Shown: one piece after another, positions 10,820 to 20,383 of the stretch
How the letters are laid out: every line of letters begins with the position of its first letter
Numbering within the stretch: the first letter of the stretch is position 1
Translations under genes and position numbers: made by a program
The notes under the pieces: model-generated
What the model saw: the letters and a program-made list of their open reading frames with translations, nothing else
The model's database searches: none
Told to the model about the DNA's origin: nothing
From: Purshia tridentata
Taxonomy: Eukaryota > Streptophyta > Magnoliopsida > Rosales > Rosaceae
DNA length: 23,216 nt
Direction of reading: 5' to 3'
Assembly: GCA_003254885.1 (NCBI GenBank)
Contig: QANT01006445.1
Span: 1 to 23,216 of the forward strand

Positions 10820-11321
10820 ATTTTTATTTATATTTACTCGCAATAGAACGAATCTTTGTAATAAAGGTTTCGTAAGAGCGAGATCGAACTCAAGAAAATG
10901 TTTAATAAAATGAATGCACGTAATAGACTTTGGTTAATTTAAAACTAACCTAGTTTAAAAAGATTGATTGGTTGATTTTTTAGTTTTACTAGACTAGAAA
11001 AAATAAATAAATTAAGACTAGGAATTTAGATGCAAGAATTAAAAGTAACTAAAATAGCAATAATTTAAAAACTAGAAAGTAAGTGCAATAATTAAAAAAG
11101 AAATAAAAAAGCAATTATTTAAAAATTAGAAAGTAAGTGCAATAATTAAAAAGAAATACAATAGCAATAATTTAAAGACTATAAAGTAAGTGTAAGAATT
11201 AAAAAGAAATAAAATATCAATAATTTAAAGACTAGAACTTGAACAATGGTATAAACTCCAAGGTTAAGGTTCTACACCACTATAATTATTAATCTAGTAA
11301 TTTTTTTAGCAATTTCCCACA
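10813..11321 (+). repeat. Dispersed non-coding repeat, copy 1 (relative of 18319-18700)
   Basis: This starts GTTGTAAATTTTTATTTATATTTACTCGCAA-like sequence directly after the truncated copia integrase. It shares with 18319-18700, in the same orientation, ACTCGCAA, TCAAGAAA, AACTAACCTAG/CTAACCTAGC, ATGCAAGAATT, ACAATGGTATAAA, AAGGTTAAG, ACCACTATAA and the final TTTCYCACA. It ends where the Harbinger inverted repeat begins. The element class is unknown and there is no coding sequence. Confidence 0.75.
11031..11245. repeat. 53-54 bp AT-rich tandem repeat, about 3.5 copies
   Basis: The motif AGCAATAATTTAAA begins units at 11056, 11110, 11163 and 11216 (the last as ATCAATAATTTAAA), a period of 54, 53 and 53 bp. 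Each unit contains TAGAAAGTAAGTGCAATAA-like sequence. The related repeat at 18519-18590 has only one such unit, so the expansion is private to this copy. Confidence 0.9.
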
Positions 11322-11324
11322 TAA

Positions 11325-11339
11325 GGCCTTCCACCGTGA
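11325..11339 (+). repeat. Harbinger left terminal inverted repeat
   Basis: GGCCTTCCACCGTGA pairs with the right repeat at 14 of 15 positions. A second matched block, TGATTTTGATTCTTA, follows at about 11350-11366. Confidence 0.85.
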
Positions 11340-11771
11340 TAATGCAATTTTGATTTTGATTCTTATATGAAAAGTGAGCTGATTTCTATCTGAATAGTGG
11401 TGAGAGTGATTCTTATATTTGCTGTATTCATAGTGGTGCTGAGAGTAATATTTTTGGACCAAATTAAATTAGGTATAATTTTGATTAAGTGGTCATTAAT
11501 TTTAATTTATAAGGTAATTAATTATGAAAATTATACCAATTTCATTATTTTAATAAAATCTTTAAAAGTAGTTCAATTTTACATATATTTAAAAATTTCA
11601 CACAACACACAAATTTATTTCATTTCAAAAACATAAACCTTAAACTTGGCACATACGCATCTTTCATAAGGTAACACAAAAATAAAATAAAAAAACAAAA
11701 CATAAGCAATATAGCAACACATATAAGCAACATAAGAAAATAAACAACAATGATCAACGTCTTCAATTTGC

Positions 11772-12139
11772 TCAAATGAGACTTCCTTGTCGACGCCAGA
11801 GGTGGGCAATTAAATCTTGCTTAAGTTTTAAATTATTTGCAGATGACCTAACTAAATGGAGGCGTCTAAGCCTCTCCTCTACTGAGGGGGGAGTCCAATA
11901 GGCAGGACACGCCTCCTCATCCTTGCTAGAACATCCAAGTCGTTATCTAACTCATCTTTATCACATTCTAGCTCATTTTGAATAATCATATTGTGCAAAA
12001 TAATGCACGCCTTCATAATAAACCCAAGATCATTGGCTGTCCATCCTTTGGCAGGGCATTTTATAATTTGCCATTTTGCTTTCAATATCCCAAATGCCAT
12101 TTCCACATCCTTTCTAGTCATTTGGTATGTTGTCAACAT
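11772..12139 (-). pseudogene. Harbinger transposase, C-terminal remnant (DDE_Tnp_4 type)
   Basis: The minus-strand frame from 12139 reads QMTRKDVEMAFGILKAKW, then KACIILHNMIIQNE. This is the signature around the third catalytic residue (Glu in RKDVExAFG) of PIF/Harbinger transposases. The frame stops at 11879-11881 (TAG). A different frame downstream reads LKQDLIAHLWRRQGSLI and stops at 11772-11774, the expected C-terminal end (NDLIEHLW-like), so there is a one-base-type frameshift near 11880. The N-terminal two thirds, including both catalytic Asp residues, are absent. Its 5' edge is joined to the end of the SANT-like gene by a deletion, and the two overlap in different frames at 12114-12139. 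It is not functional as a transposase. Confidence 0.88.
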
Positions 12140-12646
12140 CGGTGGAGGTGTCAATATCGGTAATGACAGAAGAACCCCACTTCACAATGTCTTGTAATAA
12201 TGGCCATACATGGGGCCATTTGAAAGATTTGTTGCCATTTAAAGATTTATACCGAGCATATGCTTGCTTCACCTATACAAATGATCTCAAAAAAAAATTA
12301 TAATAATGTATACGAAGCATATATATTTTAATTAATTCTCTAAAAAATAACTCACCAACATGTTATTATTGACTCCGCTAGCACGCTCTCTATGAACTGC
12401 AAGGTAGTCTGTCCACATCTTCGAGCAATCATGGGTTATTACCCTAAATTTAGCTTTGAGGGCGTTGGGTTGTCAACCCAAGGAGCGGCCTTGAGGATAA
12501 TTTTCAATATACTAGGCGTGAATGCTAGCCCAAAAATCGAGATTTCTTTGCTTGGCACCTACGACGCGATCCAACATTTTTGCTAACCAAGCCTTCACAA
12601 GAGCAACATCTTCATCAATCGACCACGGTGGACCTTTCTTCCCCAT
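12114..12646 (-). pseudogene. Harbinger SANT/Myb-like accessory protein, two exons, two stop codons
   Basis: The ATG is at 12644-12646 (minus). Exon 1 (12356-12646, exactly 97 codons) reads GPPWSIDEDVALVKAWLAK, then RNLDFWASIHA, then ENYPQG, a SANT/Myb-like trihelix-type domain found in Harbinger ORF1 proteins and in their domesticated relatives. In-frame stops lie at codon 45 (TAG, 12512-12514) and codon 58 (TGA, 12473-12475, consistent with CGA decay). The intron at 12273-12355 (83 nt) has GTGAGT and TTTGTATAG ends and joins in phase. Exon 2 (12114-12272, 53 codons) reads VKQAYARYKSLNGNKSFKWP and HVWPLLQDIVKWGSSV and ends at TAG 12114-12116, inside transposase sequence. In the superfamily this protein aids DNA binding and nuclear import of the transposase. 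Here it is broken. Confidence 0.85.
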
Positions 12647-12684
12647 CAATGAAAATAATAAAAATTTATGTAAGATTTTTGGAG

Positions 12685-12800
12685 AGAAAAAGAAGGATGA
12701 ATGTGTGAAAATGAATAAAGTAAAAAAGGTTTTTATAGAAAAAAAAGAAGGATGAATGTGTGAAAATGAATGAAGTAAAAAAGGTTTTTATAGAAAAAAT
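12685..12800. repeat. 55-bp tandem duplication in the Harbinger leader
   Basis: AGAAGGATGAATGTGTGAAA at 12691 recurs at 12746, a period of 55 bp. It is followed each time by ATGAATRAAGTAAAAAAGG and TTTTTATAGAAAAA. Only one substitution is obvious, so the duplication is recent. Confidence 0.92.
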
Positions 12801-12921
12801 GTGAAAGTAGCCGTTGGATTCAAAGTAATAATTTTCNAATTTTCAGATTTTTTTGAATTTTTTTGCATTTTTTAAAGTATTTTTATGAATTAAATTTAAT
12901 AAAAAATAGATGAATTATTCC

Positions 12922-12944
12922 TGTCCGTTGATCTCCAACGGACA
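12922..12944. repeat. 9-bp inverted repeat with 5-nt loop (TGTCCGTTG/CAACGGACA)
   Basis: TGTCCGTTG (12922-12930), loop ATCTC, then CAACGGACA (12936-12944) is a perfect stem. A related half, GCCGTTGGA, lies near 12810. It sits upstream of the SANT-like gene and may be a protein-binding site or hairpin of the element. The role is not known. Confidence 0.8.
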
Positions 12945-13090
12945 AAAATTCTCCACCATTGATTTGCCAACCAAAACCTCCATGCGCATGACCCAAAACT
13001 AATTAGAAGGGGGCCCATCTGTCATTCAATCTCTTCTATTTTTTCAACCGTCTCTCTCCTCCTTATTTCACACATGAGTGTGGCCCACCC

Positions 13091-13140
13091 TTAATAAGAA
13101 TCAGTATCATTGATGTTCATATATGAACATCACTTATTAA
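13091..13140. repeat. Perfect 22-bp palindrome inside an outer 8-bp inverted repeat
   Basis: The sequence 13111-13132, TGATGTTCATA followed by its exact complement, is a perfect palindrome. Outside it, TTAATAAG (13091-13098) and CTTATTAA (13133-13140) are exact complements. The left outer arm is separated by 12 nt, so the structure is asymmetric. It lies in the right sub-terminal part of the Harbinger element. Confidence 0.9.
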
Positions 13141-13237
13141 CATCAGACTTCATAAGTATCAAAATCGTTGGCCCATTGTGGATATCAGAATCAACTTTTG
13201 ATACCAATTTTTAAGAATCAAAATCAGATTCTTGACT

Positions 13238-13252
13238 TCACTGTGGAAGGCC
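13238..13252 (-). repeat. Harbinger right terminal inverted repeat
   Basis: TCACTGTGGAAGGCC on the plus strand is the complement of the left repeat except for one base. The inner block shared with the left end is at about 13212-13228. Confidence 0.85.
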
Positions 13253-13356
13253 TTACAAAAGTGATTTCAAATACATGATTTTTACTTTTCCAAATCCAAA
13301 TCATTATTTTAAAATAAGCCCAAACAAGTGGATTTGGATTTGGAAACTGTCCCTAA
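13253..13356 (-). mobile_element. MITE remnant related to 20384-20523, inverted
   Basis: The reverse complement contains AAATCCACTTGTTTGGGCTT, ATTTTAAAATAATGATTTGG, AAAGTAAAAATCATGTATTT and GAAATCACTTTTGTAA, almost the same as 20420-20523. It is bounded by TTA (13253-13255) and TAA (13354-13356) and abuts the right end of the Harbinger element. No coding capacity. Confidence 0.8.
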
Positions 13357-14578
13357 GGGTTTTGTTTAACTTTGAAGCCTACATGAAATTAAGGGTTGTG
13401 TTTTACTATTATTTGACATAAATACAAATATGACATGATTAGTTGCGATGGTTTAGAAATAAAGAAAACTTAGGTTTAAATTTGTTATCATAATACATTC
13501 TTCAACCCGAATACGACACAATAAATAGTTAAGATGGGTTATTGGTACATTTCGACACAATAATTAAACATGTTGGGTTACAATTCAATGGTGCTCAACA
13601 TATACAATGAATGACATCACATACCTTGTAAATTGGAGCTGAAAATCATCTTCAAACTAAAGAGCATTGGTCCTAATAAAAAAAAAACATGCATTATTAT
13701 GAAGAAACAAAATTATAAAAAACCACGCATTAACATAGTTCCACAACTTAAAATGTATGATTATTAATAATGTTTTCACTTTTTGGGCAATTTATAAAGG
13801 TATGCATTTTGATATATGTATGCAACACAAAGTTTTAATAGCTCCGGTGGGATATTACTAGTTTGTATCCAATTTTCATTATTTCACTAGGAATTTTCAT
13901 TTGTAGAACTGATTCCAGACTCTACTGTTAATGTGCGGCTTCTTTATTAAGTGAAAGCAAGATAATAGCATCTGCGTAGATTCTTAGCCCAACATCTGAG
14001 GAACATTGTCAGAATCTATATGAATTTGACACAAATTTAAATAGTTTATGAAAACTTTAACAAACTGATAAATATATACAACAGTACTAGAATTATAAAC
14101 CAATCCAGAAAGGTCAAGTAGTCATATCTCAAAAACAATTCTAAAATTAGGATTTTCTAATGATTTTCAACATACAGAAGTTTTACAAGGGAAAAGAAGG
14201 ACGGGTGGAACCACAGCACAAGTTCTTTGAATTCTAAGAGAGTATTTATCAGACAAATTAACATAGATAACTGAAGGGAATAGGTACTAACAGAAACAGT
14301 TGTAATTGAAGGTATTTTATGAAAAAGATAAGATAATAGGAAGTAAGGCAACTACTTGGTTATAATTGCTCTAACATCCTCATAGATATCCTCAATGGGT
14401 CCAAATAATAAACAGTCATTGACCTTCATTTTTTATCTGATCATATAATTGCCTATATAAAAATAAATACGTCAATGGTTAAAAAAAACGAAAGATAAAT
14501 ACGTCATATAAACACAATATATATATATCCTGATACATTACAGTGGCAAATACAACAAGAACTTATGTGTCGTGTTGG
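13357..14578. other. AT-rich segment without a recognisable gene
   Basis: No conserved domain, inverted-repeat element or tandem array is clear. The only protein-like hint is a short minus-strand frame at 14352-14429. A donor-like AAG|GTATGT lies on the minus strand near 13625-13632. The segment may be intronic or intergenic host sequence. Confidence 0.4.
14352..14429 (-). other. Short minus-strand frame, possible exon fragment, unrecognised
   Basis: The 25-codon frame contains NDCLLFGPIEDIYEDVRAII. Its composition looks more protein-like than the surrounding AT-rich DNA. It has an ATG at 14429 and TAG at 14352-14354, and the TAG is part of AA|GTAGTT, which could be a splice donor. There is no good acceptor upstream, and I do not recognise the family. 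It may be chance. Confidence 0.15.
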
Positions 14579-14583
14579 CTTAC
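14579..14583. repeat. Target site duplication CTTAC, left
   Basis: CTTAC directly precedes the TGACAG end of the solo LTR. The same five bases follow the other end at 17312-17316. Confidence 0.9.
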
Positions 14584-17311
14584 TGACAGGACCAACCCCA
14601 AATTCCACCCTGGAACTCAGACTGATCCGGCGGAAATTCAATATCAAGGAAAATCCTACTAAAAATTTGGCAGACCTTCTCCCGAAAATTAGACTAACCC
14701 ATTTAAAAAGAACCTATGAGGAACACTTCTAGACAAGCATGAACTTCCCAACCACAACAAAAGGTCTCCCACCACAAACAAATTCAATATACACCCACTT
14801 AAGTGTTTAGATCTAGACTACAAGTTTAACAAAAGAAAAGGAAACAACACATAACTAGTCCTACAAGGTCACAAAAGTAACGAAACACTGCCTCCATGCG
14901 GGGGGGAATTTAAAACAACAAAAGAAGATAAAACTAAAAAGAAACTCAGTGAGTGGACAAAAATAACAAATAAATAAACTTAAGTTACAAAAATCAATTA
15001 TTATCTTAAAACTACATGAATAAATTGGCACTAAGACCTCACGTCTATCTTTAAAATTCCCCAGTTTTAAAACCTTCCGTAAATTTCTTCGAAAATATTA
15101 AAATTATTAAAGTAGTGTTCCACATAAAACAATGTACGAATAACTCAGAAATCTTAAAACTAAAATATTATGTTAGAATACAAAAAACATTTCCAAGTCA
15201 AATTAATAGCTAAAATCCAATAACTTTCTAAAATACGAATGTCCGGAAAAGTAAATTATCAATACCACCATACAAGTACCCTGGAAAAACTGACCGTACA
15301 CCTTATGCCTCACCCTAGGGGCAGCTCCACATGCACGTACGACCATCACTCTGAATTATCAGGAGCTGGGTACACATACAGCATTATAAAAACCATTTAC
15401 AATTTCTCAAAACAATAACTAATAAATCCTTGACACAATAGCCCTTTGAAATCCAACATATTCTCAAAAACTCATGCATAAAAATTATTTTTGAATTTCC
15501 TTATGTCTCACCAAAGCATAAAACCCAATGCAACTATTCAATGTCCAACATCCAAATCAAAGCTTATTTAAGTAACCAAGAAGCCATGCTTATGAACAAA
15601 ATCAATATTTACTCACTACCAAAATAATATTTCTAAGTTAAATAAATCAAGGCTCAAATCTACTCAAGATATAAATATGAATTAAATCATGAAATTTATA
15701 AAAACATTTTATGAAAAAAGTCCACTCACAGAAGGAGCTTAGCATTAGTCTCCAGCTGGATCGTCTTGGGTCTCGGGAGTGTCGCCTAAATAAGAGTGAT
15801 TTATGCCAGAAAAATATTCAATTCAAGGTCATAAAAACAAGAGTGCGCGTGTCCTAAGCATTCCGCTCCACAAATTCTATATTTAAACGATAAACCATTT
15901 TATTTTCCTTCTCAACTCTTAATCCAACACCACTTAACCATTTTAACCCGTTAAATTTCCCCAAATAACTTTCATTACCACATAACTCGACCAAGAGTCG
16001 TTCGAGTGTCATTTCGGTGCCCAAGACTAAATTAGGGTTTTACCAACTCAAGCAACCTCTAGGTACCAAAGATCAATAACCAACTCACAAAAAAACCTGA
16101 ATTTTTATGTTAATTAAATGAATTAATGGCTGGGTGATCTAAATCAAAGTGGCGGTTCCTAGCCCAAAATTACAATTTCACATCATTTCTCACAATTTCC
16201 AATTCTAAATTTCAATTGGGGGTCCATAGGGGTAAGAATTATCTAGAATTTAATTAGAAATACTTCATAAGGTCGACAATCCAAGCTAACTTGAATTGGA
16301 CATAAATCTCAAAATCCCAAATTCTCAATTTCTCCAAATTCCTCGGACTTTCTTATTCTATTCCTCAATTGATAGTTCCTAGGAGTGATTATTGTCCAAA
16401 AATACATAAAACACCCTTCAATTTCCTAAATCTCAAGAGAATCCGAAATTGGTGTTAAACGCCAACTTCAATCTTCCACAAACACTCCAAATTGAACAAT
16501 CAAACTATATGAAAATAAAAGCCCAAGATGAGACGAGAAAAATCCACATGAAATCCAGGCAAATGGAGGCCGGAGCTAGCCGGAATTGGCTAAAGAAACC
16601 GGCGGCTAGAAGAGGTTCCTGGGCTGTTTTGCGTGTGCAGGGAGGGTGGGTCAGCGGGAGGAGGGGCTGGGGTAGCTGGCCGGCGGCAAGGGAGACAGCT
16701 AGTGGGGTTGGGTTGGCCGGAAAGTGACCGGAGAGGCTGGGTGGTCGGGTGGGTCGCGTGCAGGAGGAAAGGAAGGAGAAGTCACGGGCTAAGGGGGAGG
16801 GGGAGGGGTAGGGGTCTGCGCGTGGGAGGGGTCTGCGCGTGGGAGGGAAATAAACAAGAGAGAAAGTGTTCCAGAAATTTCTGAATTAATTAAGAGCTTA
16901 TTTCTAAAATTACTAGTTTGTCCTTCGTTTTAAACGTCCATATTTTTCAAACCGTAGATCCAATTGACCCATGGTTCATGTCTATGAACTCGTGGAGTTG
17001 AGCTCTACGCAATTATGTCAAAGTCTAATCAAATATTCAAGTTTTATAAAAAGTCAACTTTCAACTTTTTGCCACGTTCATAACTTTTAAATTGTAACCT
17101 CTATAAATGCACGGTTCAAGTCTATGAATTCTCGTGCTCACGACCTTTCCATCAAACCCAAAGTCAAATTTGAAATCCCACTCAAATCAAAAGTCAACCT
17201 TAGCCCAATTTAAAATTAACTAAAAATTAAATTTGTGATTTCTTTCGCATCAAATTCCAACATCTCTCAATGCAAAGAAAAATTAAACTTAGAAAAATAC
17301 TAGTTGTTACA
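14584..17311 (-). mobile_element. Solo LTR, Ty3/gypsy type, 2728 bp, with 5-bp target duplication
   Basis: On the minus strand it starts TGTAACAACTAG at 17311 and ends GGTCCTGTCA at 14584. It is flanked on both sides by CTTAC, so both boundaries are exact. There is no primer-binding site, polypurine tract or coding domain inside, and no internal long direct repeat. It is therefore a lone LTR left by recombination, not a complete element. It is of the same broad family as the copies at 1-2626 and 2627-5004: TTGACTTT motifs (16990-17195), a GC-rich block (16560-16850), a block with CTGGATCGTCTTGGG and GTCGCCTAAA (15750-15790), and CTCAGTGAGTGGAC (14945-14958). The frames over the GC-rich block at 16449-16884 have no recognisable protein. 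The motif at about 15298-15350 is inverted relative to the other copies. Confidence 0.92.
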
Positions 17312-17316
17312 CTTAC
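17312..17316. repeat. Target site duplication CTTAC, right
   Basis: Identical to 14579-14583 and immediately follows GTTACA, the 5' end of the minus-strand solo LTR. Confidence 0.9.
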
Positions 17317-18318
17317 TTTATGTATAAATTAATACAACTTGTTGTAAATTCAAAAATTGAGGTAAGGCAAATAATATGAAACAATAAGCTATTGGTAGAT
17401 TAATGTTTTGTTGAGATAAGGTTCTTCTCAACATTTTGATCATGACCTACAAAACCCAACGCACAGACATGGGAATACTTACCCCATACAGATAGAACTA
17501 GAAAGCATAGTGTGACACTATGAAGCATGAAAGACACATCCAACTTATGCTTAAATATACATTTGTTAACACCCTTTCTTTGTCCTAAATGCATCCACTC
17601 AGCTTCATAAATACTCTAATTCCCTTTTTGTTTTATGTTATATGCAGTCTCATATCACATCTATTTTTTCCATATTATGTGTTACTTCTTCTCAAGTTAG
17701 TCATGGCTGGTCTCTTAATTCCTGTTTTTTTTTCTTTTAAATAATAACCAAAGAGTGTCGAGTGATGCACAAGATGTTCAGCATCTAGAATGCACCAAAA
17801 AAAATTCTATCTAAACAGTGTACAAGCTACACTCAATGATCCACAAACAAACTATTAAACTCAAAAAACAGCAGCAAATTCTATGGCCAACAAAGACATA
17901 ATCTCAATCTATTCCACTCCAATACAAGTGGCTTCGCCCCAATGCTTAAAAAATTTAATCATCCTTTGTAATCAGATTACCGAAACAAAACATACCCATC
18001 ACAAAACTTTTGCTCGAGAAACTCTTCGACTAAGTTACGCATAAAGGAAAAAGAAAAATAATCTCCTCGTTGAACACACTATGGACAAAACGAAATCACA
18101 AATTAACCCAGTTGCAATGCTCAATAAGAAATTAGAAATTTAAACAGCATGCTCTAACTCACACATATCAGAGATCCAAACACCTATCAAACATAAATAC
18201 AAAAGCAATAGTACATAGACTTTAGTTAAGGGAAACAATCCCCAAATTTAATCCAAAATTGAAAGCGAAACTAATAAATCAGCCCTATACAACACACTAT
18301 ATATATGGAGCGCACATT
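17317..18318. other. AT-rich segment without a recognisable gene
   Basis: Before the solo LTR inserted, this was continuous with 13357-14583. No domain, RNA gene, tandem repeat or terminal repeat pair is evident. The 64-codon minus-strand frame at 17400-17594 shows no known motif. Confidence 0.5.
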
Positions 18319-18700
18319 GTTGTGAATCTATTTATTACTCGCAAGTGAACAAGTCCATAGTATAGAAGGCACTTAACGAGGTTGATCCTCAAGAAATGTT
18401 TGTGTGGATACACTAATTTAAAATTTAAAATTAACTTAAATCTAACCTAGCTTAAAAAATATTGGTTTGATATTTTAGAGTACACTAGACAAAAATATAA
18501 CTAAAATAGGGCTATGAATTTAAATGCAAGAATTTAAAGTAAACAAAAGAACAAAAATTTAAAACTAGATAGTAGAAAATGTCACTTTTGGGTTTGAAAT
18601 TTAAACAATGGTATAAAAATCAAGGTTAAGATTCCACACCACTATAACTATTGTTCAAGTATTTTTCTTAGTAATTTCTCACAAAAGAGGGCACCTAATA
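18319..18700 (+). repeat. Dispersed non-coding repeat, copy 2 (relative of 10813-11321)
   Basis: It begins GTTGTGAATCTATTTATTAC and shares the ordered motifs of copy 1 up to ACCACTATAACTATTG and TTTCTCACAAAAG near 18688. It carries only a single 53-bp-type unit. It also has a small direct repeat, AGGGCACCTAA, near 18687-18710. Sequence further right could belong to the same element, but copy 1 is cut there by the Harbinger insertion. Confidence 0.75.
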
Positions 18701-20383
18701 GGGCACCTAAGAGTCAACTTGATGCCCTTATCCAAATATATTTAGAATTTACGCTCTAAAATTAATGATTTGTATGGTAGATATTGTTCCTGCTTAGAGA
18801 ATATAAACTTTAAGCAACCCAAATGAACCAAAGATTGAGAAATAACTAGAGTTTAGAAAGCTTAAGTTAAGATAAATTGGTTACAAAGCAAAAATTTGGA
18901 AATATGTTCTAACTACCCATTATATATGACATCATGGGTGAAATATAATTTTTTTCCCATTTTATGAACAAAATCTAAACTTGTAAAAATTAAGTAGTGA
19001 GAAATTAGCTAAGAATTTACTTGATAATATCCATGGTGGTGCTTCCTCCTCACCTTGGTAAGGAGGTTTAGTGACTTCTCATGAGTTTTAGACTAAAATG
19101 AAAAGGAAAAGAAGAATAAAATAATATTTAAACTAGACTAAAAGTAAATAAAATAATAACTTAAAAGCATATAAATAAATAAAAGAAGGAGAAGAATAGA
19201 GACATGAAAATTAAACTTTCATTGCATTAATTTAAATTTGCATAAACAAAATATTACAAAAGACTCCTATTCTCTCTCGAACATCATAGCCAAAAGGCTC
19301 TTGAGAGAAATCTTAAGAGAATGCTAAAAGAGGCAACTAAAATTAATTATAAGGTAAGGTCTCTCAAAAGTGAGCCGAAAGTTCCTTTAAATAGACAAAT
19401 ACTAGGGTTTTTTGAGAAAATTTCTAAAAAGTTGCATGTAGTGGGAAATGTGTCATGATCATAATTTACATGAGAGAGTGTGAATGGTGAGAGCAGCTAG
19501 AGATGGCCCAAAGAAAAGGCTTAGTATCGCCATGTATCACATGGTGATAGGCTAAAGCTTGATTAATCAAGTGAGGTGGCTGCTTTTTGGAAGGAAGGGA
19601 GCTGGCTTGGTGCTTGCGTCTGCTTGCAGGAGGCGCACATGCTTGTGTGAGAATGAGAAGAAGAAGAATGCCAGCTTGGTGAAGAGAGAGAGCTGAAGAG
19701 GGAGCTGCAGCTTGGCTGGAAGGAAATGAGGAAGAGAGAAAAGGAGCGGAAGAAGAAAAGTGCAGCTGTTGGCTTTATTGAAGATGCTCGGCACGAGTCA
19801 CACTATCATTTGCCAAGAGAATTATTAATGAAAGAAGGGCAGCTGAAGAGGGGAGTCAATTGAAGCTTCATCGATGACCCTTCGCCTCCCAAGGAGTGGG
19901 CTGGGCTTCTTCATTTCCGATCTTTAGGTTTTGAGCTTTAAAAACCTACAAAATAAAAATAACTTAATTAATTAAAACTCTCACAATTAATTTAAACAAA
20001 AAAAAACTAATTAAAACTAAAAGATGTAAAAACTAATATTAGCCAAAAGTTAACTAAAAAGTGAAAATAGCAATTAAAATCATTGAAGTGCTAGAGAAAA
20101 GGCCTACCGTGTATGATTTAGAGGTAAATTAAATATTATAAAATGAGATCAACAAACATTGTCATGGTTTTAACAGAGGGATCAATAAAGAGAACAATGA
20201 AAACAAGTTGAGAAAATCATAAGATCTCTGTATTTGGTAATATGCACGAACTAGACAGGGAATGAAATAAAGAGAGAGAAAGAAATAGAGACAAAATGGT
20301 GAGAAGAAGAGAAGGAAAGGCTGACAACCGACAACTTGGAGAAAGCAAAATGCAGATGGAGGAAACACAAACCTAATGAGTTA
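18701..20383. other. Non-coding AT-rich segment with purine-rich stretches
   Basis: There is no recognisable protein. It contains A/G-rich stretches at 19590-19760 (repeated GAAGA and GCTGCAGCTTGG-like motifs) and 20260-20360. On the minus strand these read as pyrimidine-rich, leader-like sequence. The segment may be the rest of the dispersed repeat or a host leader/promoter. I cannot decide from this sequence. Confidence 0.35.

Larger units (their letters stand above)
11325..13252 (-). mobile_element. PIF/Harbinger DNA transposon, deletion derivative (~1.93 kb)
   Basis: Terminal inverted repeats are GGCCTTCCACCGTGA at 11325-11339 and its complement (GGCCTTCCACAGTGA read inward) at 13238-13252, with one mismatch. 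Both ends continue inward with TGATTTTGATTCTTA after a short gap. Flanking triplets are TAA (11322-11324) and TTA (13253-13255). They fit the TWA target duplication of this superfamily but differ at one base. Inside, both coding remnants are on the minus strand: a SANT/Myb-like gene (12114-12646) and the transposase C-terminus (11772-12139). These are the two proteins typical of the superfamily. The rest, 12647-13237, is AT-rich leader with a 55-bp duplication and palindromes. It is non-autonomous. Confidence 0.85.

Noticed and set aside
11978..12197. Plus-strand frames over the Harbinger remnants
   Set aside because: They are antisense shadows of the transposase C-terminal and SANT-like sequences.
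16449..16884. Plus-strand frames rich in Gly/Arg/Trp
   Set aside because: These are the GC-rich block of the solo LTR and are antisense to its orientation. Low-complexity GGGAGG-type repeats create the frame.
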